This document shows positions 38,639-49,215 of a stretch of 64,000 nucleotides of DNA, one piece after another. The notes beneath the pieces are model-generated. The model saw only the letters and a program-made list of their open reading frames with translations. It was not told where the DNA came from and searched no databases. A program made the position numbers and the translations under genes. The stretch's first letter is position 1; the number at the start of each line of letters is the position of its first letter. This DNA comes from Paenibacillus lignilyticus (GTDB lineage: Bacteria > Bacillota > Bacilli > Paenibacillales > Paenibacillaceae), in the NCBI RefSeq assembly GCF_017942085.1, contig NZ_JAGKSP010000002.1:310001-374000 (forward strand), written 5' to 3'.

Positions 38639-41600
38639 TTAGTTACCGCCTACGCGAGCAAGCTCTTTCATGTTAGCTTCAAATGCGGCAAGAAGGGCAT
38701 CATCGCCGGCAAGGCCGGTTTGTTCCATCTTCTCAATTTGCTCCAGCATCCGTTTGTAATCTTTCGGGATGATTTTGACAAATTTAGCCTTCGACGACTC
38801 CCAATCGGAGAGCAGCCGATCGCCGATCGCACTGCCTGTGTTCGCCACGTGGCGCTGGATCATGCCTTGCAGCTCAGCGGAGTCACGCGGATCCTCTACG
38901 CGCTCCAGAAGAACCATTTCGATGTTGCAGTGTTTGTAGAAATCGCCTGCTTCATCGAGGACATAAGCGACACCGCCCGACATACCGGCTGCGAAGTTAC
39001 GGCCTGTGCCTCCGAGAATAACGACGCGGCCGCCTGTCATATACTCACAGCCGTGGTCGCCAACACCTTCGACGACAACTTTCACGCCGGAGTTACGAAC
39101 TGCGAAGCGCTCGCCCGCGATACCGCGGATGTAAGCTTCGCCGCTTGTCGCGCCGTAGAAAGCCGTGTTGCCGATAATGACATTCTCTTCTGCCTTAAAC
39201 GTTGCTTTCTTGGATGGAGCTACGATGACTTTACCGCCGGAAAGTCCTTTACCGACATAGTCATTGGAGTCGCCTTCCAAGGAAAGCGTGATCCCTTTCG
39301 GTACGAATGCGCCGAAGCTTTGACCGGCGGAGCCGACAAAGTGGAACGAAATCGTATCTTCAGGCAATCCTTTCGCGCCGTAACGGCGAGTTACTTCACT
39401 GCCTACAATCGTACCAACTACGCGGTTGATGTTCGTGATCGGCAGCGTTGCGCGAACTTGTTCACCGGTTTCGATCGCAGGCAATGCGAGCGGCAGCAAT
39501 TGCTGCATATCCAGTGATTCGTGGAGTTTATGATCCTGCTCCTGCGTGCAGTAACGTGCCGCATCCTGCGGAACTTCCATCTGATGCAGAAGCGGTCTAA
39601 GGTCGATGCCTTTGAGCTTGTAGTGTTCGATAAGATCTTTCGTTTGCAAACGATCTACACGGCCGACCATTTCTTGAATCGTACGGAAGCCAAGCTCTGC
39701 CATAATCTCGCGCAGCTCTTGTGCTACGAACAGCATGTAGTTCGCTACGTGGCTAGGATCGCCCATGAACTTCGCGCGAAGCTCAGGGTTTTGCGTAGCT
39801 ACGCCGACCGGACAAGTATCCAACTGGCAGACACGCATCATGATGCAGCCAAGGACAACAAGCGGTGCTGTCGAGAAGCCGTATTCTTCGGCGCCGAGAA
39901 GCGCTGCAATCGCAAGGTCGCGGCCGTTCATGATTTTGCCGTCTGTCTCAACAACTACGCGGTCACGCAGGTTATTGATCATCAGCGTTTGATGCGTTTC
40001 GGCAAGTCCAAGCTCCCAAGGCATGCCGGCGTGACGGATCGACGCAAGCGGCGAAGCGCCTGTTCCGCCATCGTAGCCGCTGACGAGGATAACATCTGCG
40101 CGGCCTTTGGCAACGCCGGCAGCAATCGTTCCTACGCCTGCTTCGGATACGAGCTTCACGTTAATACGTGCGCGAGGGTTGGCGTTCTTCAAATCATGGA
40201 TAAGCTCAGCCAAGTCCTCAATGGAATAGATATCGTGATGCGGAGGCGGGGAAATTAGTCCTACGCCCGGTGTTGAACCGCGAACCTCGGCAACCCAAGG
40301 ATAAACCTTGCGTCCCGGAAGCTGGCCGCCTTCGCCCGGCTTCGCGCCTTGCGCCATTTTAATTTGGATTTCGTCGGCATTAATCAAGTAGTTGCTCGTT
40401 ACGCCGAAACGACCGGAAGCAACCTGCTTGATCGCACTGCGGCGGGAATCGCCGTTAGCATCCGGAATGTAACGCGCCGGATCTTCGCCGCCCTCGCCCG
40501 TATTGGATCTGCCGCCGATGCGGTTCATCGCAATAGCCAGTGCTTCATGCGCTTCTTTACTGATCGAACCGTATGACATCGCGCCGGTCTTGAAGCGTTT
40601 CACGATGGATTCGACGGATTCGACTTCGTCAATCGAAACAGGCGCTGCATCGTAGTTGAAATCAAGCAACGAACGCAGTGTCAGATGTTTCTTGTCTTCG
40701 CCTTGAACAAGCGCGGAGAACTTCTTGTAGAGCTTATAGTCATTCGAACGGGAAGCCATTTGCAGCGTATGAATCGTCTGCGGGCTGAACAAGTGATCTT
40801 CGCCGTCTTTGCGCCATTGATATTCGCCGCCGGAATCAAGCTCCTTCACACGGCCTTCCTGCTCTGCGAAAGCACGGTTATGATGCTTCAGCGTTTCGTC
40901 TGCGATAACGTCGAGACCGATGCCGCCGATACGTGTAGTCGTCCAAGTGAAGTACTCATCGACGAGCTCTTCCTTCAAGCCGACGGCTTCGAAAATTTGT
41001 GCGCCGCGGTACGATTGGATCGTCGAAATACCCATTTTGGATAGAATCTTAACGACGCCTTTCGTAGCTGCTTTAATGAAGTTCTTGACCGCTTTCTCAT
41101 GCGTTACGCCTCTGAGCAGCCCTTGGCGGATCATATCGTCGAGCGTTTCGAACGCAAGATACGGATTCACGGCACTTACACCATATCCAAGCAGCAACGC
41201 AAAGTGATGCACTTCGCGCGGCTCGCCGGATTCCAGCAAGATGCTGACACGTGTACGCGTACCTTCGCGAATCAAATGGTGATGCAGGGACGAAACAGCG
41301 AGCAGCGACGGAATCGCCGCATTCTCGCGGTCTACGCCGCGGTCAGACAGAATAAGAATATTATGGCCTTTGCCAATTACGCGGTCAGCCGCTTCGCACA
41401 TTTGCTTAATCGCAAAACGCAAGCCTGCTTCGCCTTCCGCTGCATTAAACAGCGTAGGGAGCGTAATGGATTTGAACCCCGGGCGGCGCACATGGCGCAG
41501 CTTCGCGAACTCTTCGTTCGACAATACCGGTGAAGCTAATTTAATATGACGGCAGCTTTCAGGCTCGGCATTGAGCAGATTGCGCTCAGGACCCAGTGTT

Positions 41601-43243
41601 GTCCCTGTAGCTGTAATAATTTCTTCGCGAATCGCGTCGATTGGCGGATTCGTAACTTGGGCGAACATTTGTTTAAAGTAGTTGAACAAACGCTGCGGAC
41701 GCTCGGACAGAATCGCAAGCGGTGCATCGTAACCCATGGAAGCGATCGGCTCTACGCCGCTGCCTGCCATTGGCTCAAGTACTTTACGCAGATCTTCGAA
41801 CGTGTAGCCGAATGCTTGCTGACGTTTCTCAACGGTTTCATGATCCGGTTCCGGAAGCTCGGGAGCATCTGGAAGCTCATCAAGACCGATAAGATGCTCA
41901 TCAAGCCACTCGCGGTACGGGTTCTCCGCTGCGATTTGAGCTTTAACCTCTTCGTCCGATACGATGCGGCCTTCTTTGGTATCGACAAGCAGCATACGGC
42001 CTGGGCGAAGGCGATCTTTGTACAGGATATTCTCCGGATCGATCGGAACCGTTCCGGCTTCAGAACCAAGAATGATGACGTCATCCTTCGTTACATAATA
42101 ACGGGCAGGACGTAGACCGTTACGGTCAAGAATTGCTCCGATTTGCGTGCCATCCGTAAATGCCATCGCTGCCGGGCCGTCCCACGGCTCCATCAAACAG
42201 CTGTGGTATTCGTAGAATGCTTTCTTCTCGTCGCTCATGCCTTCGTGGTTAGACCAAGGCTCCGGCACCATCATCATTGCCGCGTGCGGCAAGGAACGAC
42301 CGGATAGGTAAAGGAATTCAAGCGTGTTATCAAACATCGCCGTATCCGATCCGTCCGGATTGATAATCGGTTTGATTTTGTCCAAATCGTCGCCGAACAG
42401 CTCCGAAGCTACCATCGTTTGACGGGCATGCATCCAGTTTACGTTACCGCGAAGCGTGTTGATCTCGCCGTTATGAATAAGATAACGGTATGGATGCGCG
42501 CGCTCCCAGCTCGGGAACGTGTTCGTGGAGAAACGGGAGTGAACAAGCGCGATAGCTGTTTCCATCGCTTCGTCGTTAAGCTCAACATAGAACGAACGAA
42601 CCTGCTCTGTTGTCAGCATCCCTTTGTACACGATTTTCTTGCTGGACATGCTGGAGAAGTAGAAGCTGTCTGCGCCTTCAGCACCGGAGTAGCGAATCGC
42701 AATTTCCGCGCGTTTGCGAATGACATAGATTTTGCGTTCGAAAGCAAGCTCATCTTGAAGCTCGGCACTACGGCCGATGAACACTTGACGAACATACGGT
42801 TTAACCGATTTCGCCGAGTGGCCCAGCTTCTCATCATTCGTAGGAACGGTACGCCAGCCAAGCAGCGTCTGGCCTTCCTCGCGGATGATGGCTTCGAGCT
42901 CGCGCTCATGCTTCACGCGAATGTTCTCGTCTTGCGACAGGAACAGCATACCTACGGCATATTCGCCGTTTGCAGGCAATTCGACACCGAGCTCTCTGAG
43001 TTCACGCGAGAAGAAGCCATGCGGGATTTGCAAAAGAATCCCTGCTCCGTCTCCTGTGTTAGGCTCGCTGCCTTGACCGCCGCGATGCTCCATGTTCTCG
43101 AGCACCGTCAGCGCCTGCTGAATAATTGTGTGTGATTTAATTCCCTTGATGTTAGCCACAAAGCCCATTCCGCAGGCGTCTTTCTCAAATTGCGGATCGT
43201 ATAGACCTTGCTTCGGCGGCAATCCTAAACGGTTCTCTTTCAC
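38639..43243 (-). CDS. gltB: Glutamate synthase large subunit
   Basis: 1534 aa, full length. Class II amidotransferase domain with the catalytic cysteine at 24 in DACGMGFVA (exposed after propeptide removal), central domain, FMN-binding TIM barrel with the [3Fe-4S] cysteine set in [15 protein letters not shown], and the C-terminal GXGXG beta-helix. It makes two glutamates from glutamine and 2-oxoglutarate. No small (GltD) subunit gene is next to it; the 5' side is divergent and the 3' side ends in a terminator. GTG start with AAAGG ten bases upstream. Its 165-base leader carries two hairpins. Confidence 0.96.
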   Translation of the reverse strand: MKENRLGLPPKQGLYDPQFEKDACGMGFVANIKGIKSHTIIQQALTVLENMEHRGGQGSEPNTGDGAGILLQIPHGFFSRELRELGVELPANGEYAVGMLFLSQDENIRVKHERELEAIIREEGQTLLGWRTVPTNDEKLGHSAKSVKPYVRQVFIGRSAELQDELAFERKIYVIRKRAEIAIRYSGAEGADSFYFSSMSSKKIVYKGMLTTEQVRSFYVELNDEAMETAIALVHSRFSTNTFPSWERAHPYRYLIHNGEINTLRGNVNWMHARQTMVASELFGDDLDKIKPIINPDGSDTAMFDNTLEFLYLSGRSLPHAAMMMVPEPWSNHEGMSDEKKAFYEYHSCLMEPWDGPAAMAFTDGTQIGAILDRNGLRPARYYVTKDDVIILGSEAGTVPIDPENILYKDRLRPGRMLLVDTKEGRIVSDEEVKAQIAAENPYREWLDEHLIGLDELPDAPELPEPDHETVEKRQQAFGYTFEDLRKVLEPMAGSGVEPIASMGYDAPLAILSERPQRLFNYFKQMFAQVTNPPIDAIREEIITATGTTLGPERNLLNAEPESCRHIKLASPVLSNEEFAKLRHVRRPGFKSITLPTLFNAAEGEAGLRFAIKQMCEAADRVIGKGHNILILSDRGVDRENAAIPSLLAVSSLHHHLIREGTRTRVSILLESGEPREVHHFALLLGYGVSAVNPYLAFETLDDMIRQGLLRGVTHEKAVKNFIKAATKGVVKILSKMGISTIQSYRGAQIFEAVGLKEELVDEYFTWTTTRIGGIGLDVIADETLKHHNRAFAEQEGRVKELDSGGEYQWRKDGEDHLFSPQTIHTLQMASRSNDYKLYKKFSALVQGEDKKHLTLRSLLDFNYDAAPVSIDEVESVESIVKRFKTGAMSYGSISKEAHEALAIAMNRIGGRSNTGEGGEDPARYIPDANGDSRRSAIKQVASGRFGVTSNYLINADEIQIKMAQGAKPGEGGQLPGRKVYPWVAEVRGSTPGVGLISPPPHHDIYSIEDLAELIHDLKNANPRARINVKLVSEAGVGTIAAGVAKGRADVILVSGYDGGTGASPLASIRHAGMPWELGLAETHQTLMINNLRDRVVVETDGKIMNGRDLAIAALLGAEEYGFSTAPLVVLGCIMMRVCQLDTCPVGVATQNPELRAKFMGDPSHVANYMLFVAQELREIMAELGFRTIQEMVGRVDRLQTKDLIEHYKLKGIDLRPLLHQMEVPQDAARYCTQEQDHKLHESLDMQQLLPLALPAIETGEQVRATLPITNINRVVGTIVGSEVTRRYGAKGLPEDTISFHFVGSAGQSFGAFVPKGITLSLEGDSNDYVGKGLSGGKVIVAPSKKATFKAEENVIIGNTAFYGATSGEAYIRGIAGERFAVRNSGVKVVVEGVGDHGCEYMTGGRVVILGGTGRNFAAGMSGGVAYVLDEAGDFYKHCNIEMVLLERVEDPRDSAELQGMIQRHVANTGSAIGDRLLSDWESSKAKFVKIIPKDYKRMLEQIEKMEQTGLAGDDALLAAFEANMKELARVGGN

Positions 43244-43290
43244 TTGGATGCAACCTTTCTATGAGAAATTTTTAAATAAACGGATGGAAT

Positions 43291-43347
43291 GGATTCTTAT
43301 TCATGGAATCCGGCTTCATTTCGAAAGCGATATCGCTTAAAATGAAG
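43291..43347 (-). promoter_or_regulatory. Structured leader of gltB
   Basis: Two dyads in the 5' leader: CTTCATTT...AAATGAAG (43314-43347) enclosing the perfect palindrome AAGCGATATCGCTT (43325-43338), and GGATTC...GAATCC (43291-43311). No T-tract follows, so neither is an ordinary terminator. Either a DNA operator (nitrogen regulator) or an RNA switch. Confidence 0.5.
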
Positions 43348-43414
43348 GTGTACACGCAGTTTAATAAAAAGGTTGCGTTCCAATAATTCATCCCTTGAAA
43401 AAAGTTATTATATT

Positions 43415-43443
43415 ATTTTAACATCAGTGCATTACGATATCAA
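43415..43443 (-). promoter_or_regulatory. gltB sigma-A promoter
   Basis: Minus strand TTGATA (43438-43443), 17 bases, TAAAAT (43415-43420). It predicts a leader of about 165 bases. Confidence 0.65.
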
Positions 43444-43564
43444 TTTAATATTTTTATTATTGCGATAAGCGTTCTTTACCACGTCACAGCATCAATTCAA
43501 AAAAATATCTGAAAATGGATACCACCAAATAAAACGCATAATTATGCAAAAGGATGTGGTGAAT

Positions 43565-44902
43565 ATGTATAGTAAATTCAGGAAATTGCCAAAATGGACG
43601 ATCACGTTCACGGCTGCCGCTATGTTGGTTGGTGCAGCAGGTAACGGCGGTGCTTGGGCTTCCGCAGGAGCTTCATTTTCAACGCCTATTATGGCAGTTT
43701 CGGCAATCACCGCTCCGAAAGCAGAGGCTAATCAACCGCTGCGTATTGTTGCGGTTGGCGATTCATTGACGCTTGGCTATGAGTACGGCATGTCGGAAAG
43801 CTCCGTTCCTTACGGCTACGCAGACCGTGTGTACGAGCAGGCGCTTTATCACGGCCGTGCCGAGCTGCAAAATTACGGGATTCTTGGTTTGAAATCGCCC
43901 GGATTGCAAAAACTACTGGAAGCCGCTGCGGCGGGAACACATATAACGGCCGATCAACTTCAGCCGAATTTATCGACTTACCCTCTCGCAGAAGCGACCG
44001 TCTCGAAGAGCGAGCAGCTAAGCGAGGATCTGAAGACAGCGAATTTGATCTTGCTCACGATTGGCGGGAATGATTTTACGCCGATTTTCAACGACATCTT
44101 ACAGGATGATATCAGTGCTTCGACGCTGCAAACTCGGTTAGATGCCTTATTGGCTGGTTATTATCCTTCATTAGAAGCATCGCTTCGCACCATACTTAAA
44201 TTGAACCCGAAAGCTACGGTTGTGTTTGCCGACCAGTACCTGCCTGCGCCGAAGCCTTCCACGATTAATCAAACCATTACACAAGAACAATATGCGGTAT
44301 TAACCAATGGTGTCGATAAATTGAAAAAGCAAACCGAAGCCATTGCCGCTAAGCTGACGCAAGAAGGCTACGATGTGCGAACCGTCGATGTATCGACTCC
44401 ATTCCGCGGCAAAGAGCTCACGTACACCTCGATCCTCAAAGGTGACATTCATCCGAAGCAATCCGGTTACGACGTGATGGGAAGAGCTTTTGCCAAAGGG
44501 ATCTGGGGCGACTATCGCGACCCTGAAGTGCTGGCAGCCGGATCGCCGCTTCGCGTGATCGTAAACGGGAAGTCGCTCAAAGGCGGCAATAAGCCGGTTC
44601 TGAAAAATAACACGACGTTCCTGCCGATGCGCGACGTAACGGCAGCATTGAATGCAACACTCGCTTGGGACGGCCCGACACGTACCGCTACCATTAAATC
44701 CGGAGACAGGGTCGTTGCCTTCACCATTGGCGCCGATACGATGAAAGTGAACGGTCAAACGGTACCGCTTGAAACGCCTGCTTACCTTCAGCAATCCGGC
44801 GGCACCTCGGTGACCTACCTGCCGCTCGCGGCATTGTCCAAAGGCCTTGGTTATCAGGTTATTTATCGCAAGCCGATTGCGACTGTGTTTATTCAGTCGT
44901 AG
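43565..44902 (+). CDS. Secreted SGNH/GDSL hydrolase with copper-amine-oxidase-N module
   Basis: About 445 aa. Signal peptide to about residue 34 (AAAMLVGAAG, AWAS cleavage region). Esterase domain about 55-320: block I VAVGDSLTLG (Ser), block III TIGGNDF (Gly-Asn), block V DIHPKQSGY (Asp-His). C-terminal copper_amine_oxidN1-type domain from about 335 (FLPMRDVTAALNATLAWD). Likely an extracellular lipase/esterase or polysaccharide deacetylase. The ATG at 43565 is preferred since AAAGGATGTGGTG lies before it; an ATG at 43544 has no site. Divergent from gltB; a strong terminator follows. Confidence 0.85.
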   Translation: MYSKFRKLPKWTITFTAAAMLVGAAGNGGAWASAGASFSTPIMAVSAITAPKAEANQPLRIVAVGDSLTLGYEYGMSESSVPYGYADRVYEQALYHGRAELQNYGILGLKSPGLQKLLEAAAAGTHITADQLQPNLSTYPLAEATVSKSEQLSEDLKTANLILLTIGGNDFTPIFNDILQDDISASTLQTRLDALLAGYYPSLEASLRTILKLNPKATVVFADQYLPAPKPSTINQTITQEQYAVLTNGVDKLKKQTEAIAAKLTQEGYDVRTVDVSTPFRGKELTYTSILKGDIHPKQSGYDVMGRAFAKGIWGDYRDPEVLAAGSPLRVIVNGKSLKGGNKPVLKNNTTFLPMRDVTAALNATLAWDGPTRTATIKSGDRVVAFTIGADTMKVNGQTVPLETPAYLQQSGGTSVTYLPLAALSKGLGYQVIYRKPIATVFIQS

Positions 44903-44909
44903 GGGTTGA

Positions 44910-44951
44910 AAAAGCACGAATTCACCGGGGTGGTGAATTCGTGCTTTTTTT
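44910..44951 (+). terminator. Terminator behind SGNH hydrolase gene
   Basis: 17-bp perfect stem beginning AAAAGCACGAATTCACC, 5-base loop, then seven T. Confidence 0.93.
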
Positions 44952-45119
44952 GTTGGTGTGCGGCTGGGCCGCTGATTGCGGCGCGGCGTGGGGATTACGC
45001 CGCTTGCTGGGGCTGGTAAGCTGCTGGGGGAATTGCTATTGCTAGGGGAATTGCTCGTTGTGGATCTCCTGGTGAGCTACTTTTGAGGATAAGCTGGGGG
45101 ATTGATCGTTGTGGATCTC
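44952..45119. other. Low-complexity flank of repeat array
   Basis: G-rich stretch with partly repeated words (GGGGAATTGCT, TTGTGGATCTCCTG twice at about 45059 and 45109). No ORF is credible. Probably decayed copies of the array that follows. Confidence 0.5.
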
Positions 45120-45590
45120 CTGATGTACGCATGGCAACCCCTGTAGAGTAACCAGTACTGCTCTTTTGTCATTTTGGACGTTTACATGCTAATGTGCGGT
45201 AACTGGTACCTCTCTTGGACTAAAATGGTAAGTGTTAATCGAATGTACGGTAACGGATACCTCTCTGAGAGCTAATCATTGGTTGGATTCCAAGGTTATT
45301 AGATGAGGTGTTGCTCTAGGAGCTACTCTTGAGCCTAATCCAGCATTATATGATGAAGCGTTATTCTGGTGGTCACATTTACTGCTTAGCTGAAACCAGC
45401 ATGATGGGATGATGCGTTACTTTCTGAGGCACTTTTGCGCTTAACATTGGTTAGATGAAGAAAGAGTAGCCCTGAGGGCTACTCTTTCGCTAATTTCACG
45501 TGAATTCGGGTAATGTGTTGCTCCGAGAGCCACTCATGCTAAAATTCCTCGGTTATTTGATGATGTGTGGCTCTGAGAGCTACGCCGTTG
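45120..45590. repeat. Degenerate ~51-bp repeat array behind YhgE gene
   Basis: About eight decayed units, each with a core like GTGTTGCTC-(3)-GAGCTACTC followed by about 30 variable bases often ending in GGTTnnATGATG. Clear cores: 45311, 45518 and 45563. Same core as the array at 1-203. One unit has become a perfect 13-bp hairpin (45460-45488). The last unit runs into the YhgE stop codon. Confidence 0.65.
45460..45488. terminator. Hairpin in repeat array, possible YhgE terminator
   Basis: GAAAGAGTAGCCC-TGA-GGGCTACTCTTTC, perfect 13-bp stem about 90 bases beyond the YhgE stop. The T-tract on the minus strand is weak (CTTTCTTC). Confidence 0.45.
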
Positions 45591-47598
45591 CCGCGAGTTC
45601 TGTTGTGTCGCGTTTGGTTTTGCGATGCAGCATGAGGAAGACGATTAGTGAAAGTGCTGCGAATACGACTGCAAAGCTTGCTGTGTGCAGCGCTTTGCTG
45701 CCTACAGTCAGCAGCTCGTTTCCTGTCACGATTTCGCGGAAAGCGCTGATGGTGTAAGTCATCGGCAGCCATGCGCTGATATGCTGCAGCCAGGATGGGA
45801 TGAGCTCAGATGGATATGTTCCGGCACTGCCGGTCAGCTGCAGGATGAGCAGCATGACGGCAACAAAGCGCCCCGGCTGATCGAGCAAGGTAACAAGGAA
45901 CTGCACGATCATCATGAAAGCGACACTTGCCAGCATCGACATGCCGATGAACGCGCCTAAGTGGTTGACCTTAAGGCCGATTCCGTAGAGCAGAATCGCG
46001 TCTGCAATTAAGGCTTGCACAACGCCAACTACGATAAAGAGCAATACTTTGCTGACGAACCAGCTCCAGCCGGAGCGTGGCTTCAGCCCTGTTTCGCGCA
46101 TCGGGATGACCATTGTGGAGAGCAATGCGCCTACAAACAGGCCAAGTGACAAGAAGTACGGTGTGAAGCCCGTACCGTAGTTCGGCACTTCGGTCAACTT
46201 CTGTTCATCGACATGTACAGGATTCGCGAACATGTCGTACAGGGCATCGGTTCCGGTGATGCCCCCGGTTTGCTTCGCGGCATCGCCGAGCTTGCCCGAC
46301 AGCTCGGCCGTGCCGCCTGCGAGCTGCTCCGCGCCGCTCGCAAGCGCGGCGGAGCCGCTGGCCAGCTTGCCGGAGCCCCCGGCAAGCTCGGCCGCACCGC
46401 GGCCAGCGGCGGCTGCGCCATCCGCCAGCTTCGCGGCACCGGCCGCTGCGCTCTCGGCGCCTGCGGCGAGCTTGGCGCCGCCTTGCTGCGCGGCTGCGAG
46501 CTGCGCGTGCAGCGCCGCTAGCCCTTGCTGCAGCTGCAGCTGGCCCTGCTGCAGCTGCGCGCCGCCGGCGGCAAGCTTCGCGCTGCCGCCGGAGAGCTCG
46601 GCTGCGCCCGCGGATACCGCGCGGGCTGCGCCGAGCAGCTCCTGCAGCGCGGGATCCTGCGCTGCATCCGGCGAAGCTGCGGCGGCATACGCCTCAAGCG
46701 CCGCCGACAGCTTCGCGGCTGCGCCGGCGAGCTGCGCACCGCCTTGCTCCGCCGAGGCAAGCCCGTCGGCCAGCTTCGCACCGGCCTCGGCGGCTTGCTT
46801 AGCTCCGCCGCCGAGCTGTGCGCCGGCAGCCTCGAGCTTGCCAAGCCCGGCTGCGAGCGCCGCCGAGCCATCCCGTACGGCGGCCGTTCCGGCCGCCAAT
46901 TGACCGGCGCCGTTGCCAAGCGCCTTAACGCCTCCGGCGAGCTGCTCCGTCCCGGAAGCCAGCTTCGCTACGTTATCGCGCAGCAGCTTGGCACCCTTCT
47001 CCGCATCCGAAGCGCCGTCGTTCAGCTTGCCTGCGCCTTCGCTGGCTTGGACAATGCCGTCAGATGCATCGCCGATACTGTCGAAAACCGCCTCCGCATA
47101 GGCTTTTGTCACTTGCTGCGAAATTTCAGTTTGCAGCTTCTCGATCGCAGCTTGCCCGATTTTGGCCGCTAAGTAGTTGCCGCTATCGTTGGACACATAA
47201 CGGATAGCAGCAGGCTGCGGCTTCTCATCCAGCAGCGTGGTCGCTTGCTTGGAGAAGGACGCGGGAATTTCAATCACATAATAGTAATCCCCGTCTTGGA
47301 CGCCTTTCTCCGCTTCAGCCCGGCTCACGAAAGCCCAATCAAACTCCTTATTGACCTTCAATGCATCGACCAAATCCTGTCCGACAGCCAGCGGTTTTCC
47401 CTCAAACTGCGCGCCGGCATCCTCATTCACGACCGCCACCGGCAGTTCGCTCAGCTTCCCGTAAGGGTCCCAAAACGACCCAATCAACATCCCGCTGTAC
47501 ATAATCGGAATGAACAACACGCCTACAATCGGAATTAGGAGCTTTGGACTGCGTACAATCCGGCTAAATTCCCTGCCAAACAATGATAAACCTCGCAT
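45580..47598 (-). CDS. YhgE/Pip family membrane protein
   Basis: About 672 aa. One N-terminal membrane helix (residues 20-40), an extracytoplasmic region with the Pip N-domain (PVAVVNEDAGAQFEGKPL), then from about 180 to 460 an Ala/Gly-rich coiled stretch of repeated LAxGxxxLxxG units, and five C-terminal helices of the ABC-2 type. Family members include a phage infection protein and the ESX/type VII-linked YhgE; here no T7SS gene is near. ATG at 47598 has GGAGGGG eight bases before. The gene upstream encodes a TetR regulator, with matching operator-like palindromes in front of both. Confidence 0.9.
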   Translation of the reverse strand: MRGLSLFGREFSRIVRSPKLLIPIVGVLFIPIMYSGMLIGSFWDPYGKLSELPVAVVNEDAGAQFEGKPLAVGQDLVDALKVNKEFDWAFVSRAEAEKGVQDGDYYYVIEIPASFSKQATTLLDEKPQPAAIRYVSNDSGNYLAAKIGQAAIEKLQTEISQQVTKAYAEAVFDSIGDASDGIVQASEGAGKLNDGASDAEKGAKLLRDNVAKLASGTEQLAGGVKALGNGAGQLAAGTAAVRDGSAALAAGLGKLEAAGAQLGGGAKQAAEAGAKLADGLASAEQGGAQLAGAAAKLSAALEAYAAAASPDAAQDPALQELLGAARAVSAGAAELSGGSAKLAAGGAQLQQGQLQLQQGLAALHAQLAAAQQGGAKLAAGAESAAAGAAKLADGAAAAGRGAAELAGGSGKLASGSAALASGAEQLAGGTAELSGKLGDAAKQTGGITGTDALYDMFANPVHVDEQKLTEVPNYGTGFTPYFLSLGLFVGALLSTMVIPMRETGLKPRSGWSWFVSKVLLFIVVGVVQALIADAILLYGIGLKVNHLGAFIGMSMLASVAFMMIVQFLVTLLDQPGRFVAVMLLILQLTGSAGTYPSELIPSWLQHISAWLPMTYTISAFREIVTGNELLTVGSKALHTASFAVVFAALSLIVFLMLHRKTKRDTTELAATA

Positions 47599-47627
47599 TG
47601 CGTTTTCCCCTCCAATTTCAGAATAAA

Positions 47628-47650
47628 TGACCAATTTGGTATTTTGGTCA
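47628..47650. promoter_or_regulatory. TetR operator-like palindrome before YhgE gene
   Basis: TGACCAA-N9-TTGGTCA, 23 bp, 30 bases upstream of the YhgE start. Same TGACC-N13-GGTCA frame as the site before the TetR gene. Confidence 0.65.
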
Positions 47651-47874
47651 GTTTACTACAAAAAAAAAGGACTAGCCCACCTTCCCAACTAGCCATTGCC
47701 CTCGAATTAAACGTTTTCGAAGCCGCAGTCCGATTCTTCACCTACTCTGCATCAACACCTTACGAAGCAGTCTCAGCAAGCCATCCCCCTCGAACCATAC
47801 CTTCTCTAAGCGTTACCCATTCTGCCATAACCCTCGAGCCCTAACATTTACAAATCCGCTTCATGACCTAGCTC

Positions 47875-48459
47875 TTACTTCACTCCAACACCTTCACGCA
47901 GCAAGCTCGTAAAATAAGCAGCAAGGTCTTCACGAGACAGCTGGTGACTTCTGATCCACTCGACGCCGATTGCTATATACAGCTTCAAGATCACAAAAGC
48001 AGTCAGCGCCGGATCAACCTCGCGCAGCTCGTTCTTCTCAATGGCAAGCTCGATCTCATGCTGGATAAAAGCTTGAATGGCTTGTTCAAGCCGTGCCGCT
48101 CCATCCTTCGCCATTGGCGTGCCCAGATCGCGAATCTCCTGAGACAATTTCACGATGAGTTCATGCTTCTCGCGAAACAGCAGCAGCTCGTGCAGGACTG
48201 CCGCTAAATTATCGAAGAAATTCCGCTCTCGGTCAATCGTGCGCTCCGCCAAGCTCCGAAGCTCGGCAGCCAGCTGCCCGATGATTTCATTAAACAAGTC
48301 TTCCTTCGTTGCAAAAAACGTATAAATCGTACCTTTGCCGACTGCAGCGATTTTGGAAACCAGCTCCATCGTCGTCGCTTTATACCCAAACATGGCAAAC
48401 GATTTCCCTGCCGCCTCCACAATTTGCATTCTGCGGTCGACCGGTTTCTTCTGTTCCAT
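47875..48459 (-). CDS. TetR family transcriptional regulator
   Basis: 194 aa. Residues 10-58 are the TetR helix-turn-helix (RMQIVEAAGKSFAMFGYKAT, IAAVGKGTIYTFFATKEDLF); the rest is a helical ligand domain. It sits directly upstream of the YhgE gene on the same strand, a frequent pairing, and both genes have a 23-bp TGACC-N13-GGTCA palindrome at the promoter, so it probably represses both. The 48460-48571 gap holds its own site. Confidence 0.9.
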   Translation of the reverse strand: MEQKKPVDRRMQIVEAAGKSFAMFGYKATTMELVSKIAAVGKGTIYTFFATKEDLFNEIIGQLAAELRSLAERTIDRERNFFDNLAAVLHELLLFREKHELIVKLSQEIRDLGTPMAKDGAARLEQAIQAFIQHEIELAIEKNELREVDPALTAFVILKLYIAIGVEWIRSHQLSREDLAAYFTSLLREGVGVK

Positions 48460-48509
48460 TGCGCTGCAGCTTCCTTCTTCAACATGATATAGGTCATAAT
48501 AGCACTTAG

Positions 48510-48532
48510 TGACCGAAAACGCAATCCGGTCA
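48510..48532. promoter_or_regulatory. TetR autoregulatory operator-like palindrome
   Basis: TGACCG-N11-CGGTCA, 23 bp, 50 bases before the TetR start. Confidence 0.6.
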
Positions 48533-48571
48533 TTCAGTCAGAAATGCATAAAAACTATTCAAATCACTCAC

Positions 48572-49138
48572 TTAATCGCTCCAACCCTCACCCGAAAGCG
48601 CAACATCCTCCACATTACCCGCAGCTTCAAGCTCCTCGATTGTAAACAGAGCATGCAGCTTCAATCCTGCTTCCTCCAGTTTCTTGCGGCCATCCGGGTG
48701 CCGTTCGATGACACATACGACGTCCTCAACAATAGCCCCGGCTGCTCGCAGTTCTGCAACACTGAGCAGGATCTGTCCACCGGTTGTGACGACATCTTCC
48801 ACAATACACACATTCTGACCTCGCACTTCCGCGCCTTCGGCGAGTTTGCATGTTCCATAGCTTTTCGCTTGCTTTCGCACGAAAGCCGCAGGGATATTCG
48901 TTTCCAGCGACAGTGCCGTCGCAACCGGAATACCGCCCATCTCGAGTCCTGCAAGCACATCGATGCCAATCGGAATACATAAGGCCAGTTCGCAGGCTAT
49001 TGCGCCAAGCAAACGAGGGTTCGCTTCAAATAAATACTTGTCAAAATACGTCTCCGAAACTTGACCCGAACGCAGCGTAAAACTTCCCGACAAATGCGAG
49101 CTGTTATAAATCCCCTTCGCCAATTCGTTCCTATTCAT
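48572..49138 (-). CDS. pyrE: Orotate phosphoribosyltransferase-type protein
   Basis: 188 aa. PRPP-binding motif VCIVEDVVTTGGQIL at about residue 108, flexible loop KSYGTCKLAEGAEVRG and the N-terminal SSHLSGSFTLRSGQVSETYFDKYLF match orotate phosphoribosyltransferases, which make OMP in pyrimidine synthesis. It is not in a pyr operon, so it may be a paralogue or salvage enzyme. GGAGGGGG lies before ATG. Confidence 0.85.
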   Translation of the reverse strand: MNRNELAKGIYNSSHLSGSFTLRSGQVSETYFDKYLFEANPRLLGAIACELALCIPIGIDVLAGLEMGGIPVATALSLETNIPAAFVRKQAKSYGTCKLAEGAEVRGQNVCIVEDVVTTGGQILLSVAELRAAGAIVEDVVCVIERHPDGRKKLEEAGLKLHALFTIEELEAAGNVEDVALSGEGWSD

Positions 49139-49215
49139 ACCGCATCCCCCTCCGGCCGCCTAAGCTGCTCTAGTCATTACTCTTCTCCCTGCTGCCAAGC
49201 TGCTCTCGCCTGATC

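Noticed and set aside
38720..43135. Long plus-strand ORFs (up to 265 aa) opposite gltB
   Set aside because: Antisense shadows of a highly conserved GC-rich gene; no ribosome binding sites and unlike any family.
44952..45590. CRISPR array
   Set aside because: Units are degenerate, spacers are not unique-length, and no cas gene is present; better explained as decayed dispersed repeats.
46213..47172. Several plus-strand Ala/Arg/Cys-rich ORFs opposite YhgE
   Set aside because: Produced by the repetitive GC-rich YhgE coding sequence.
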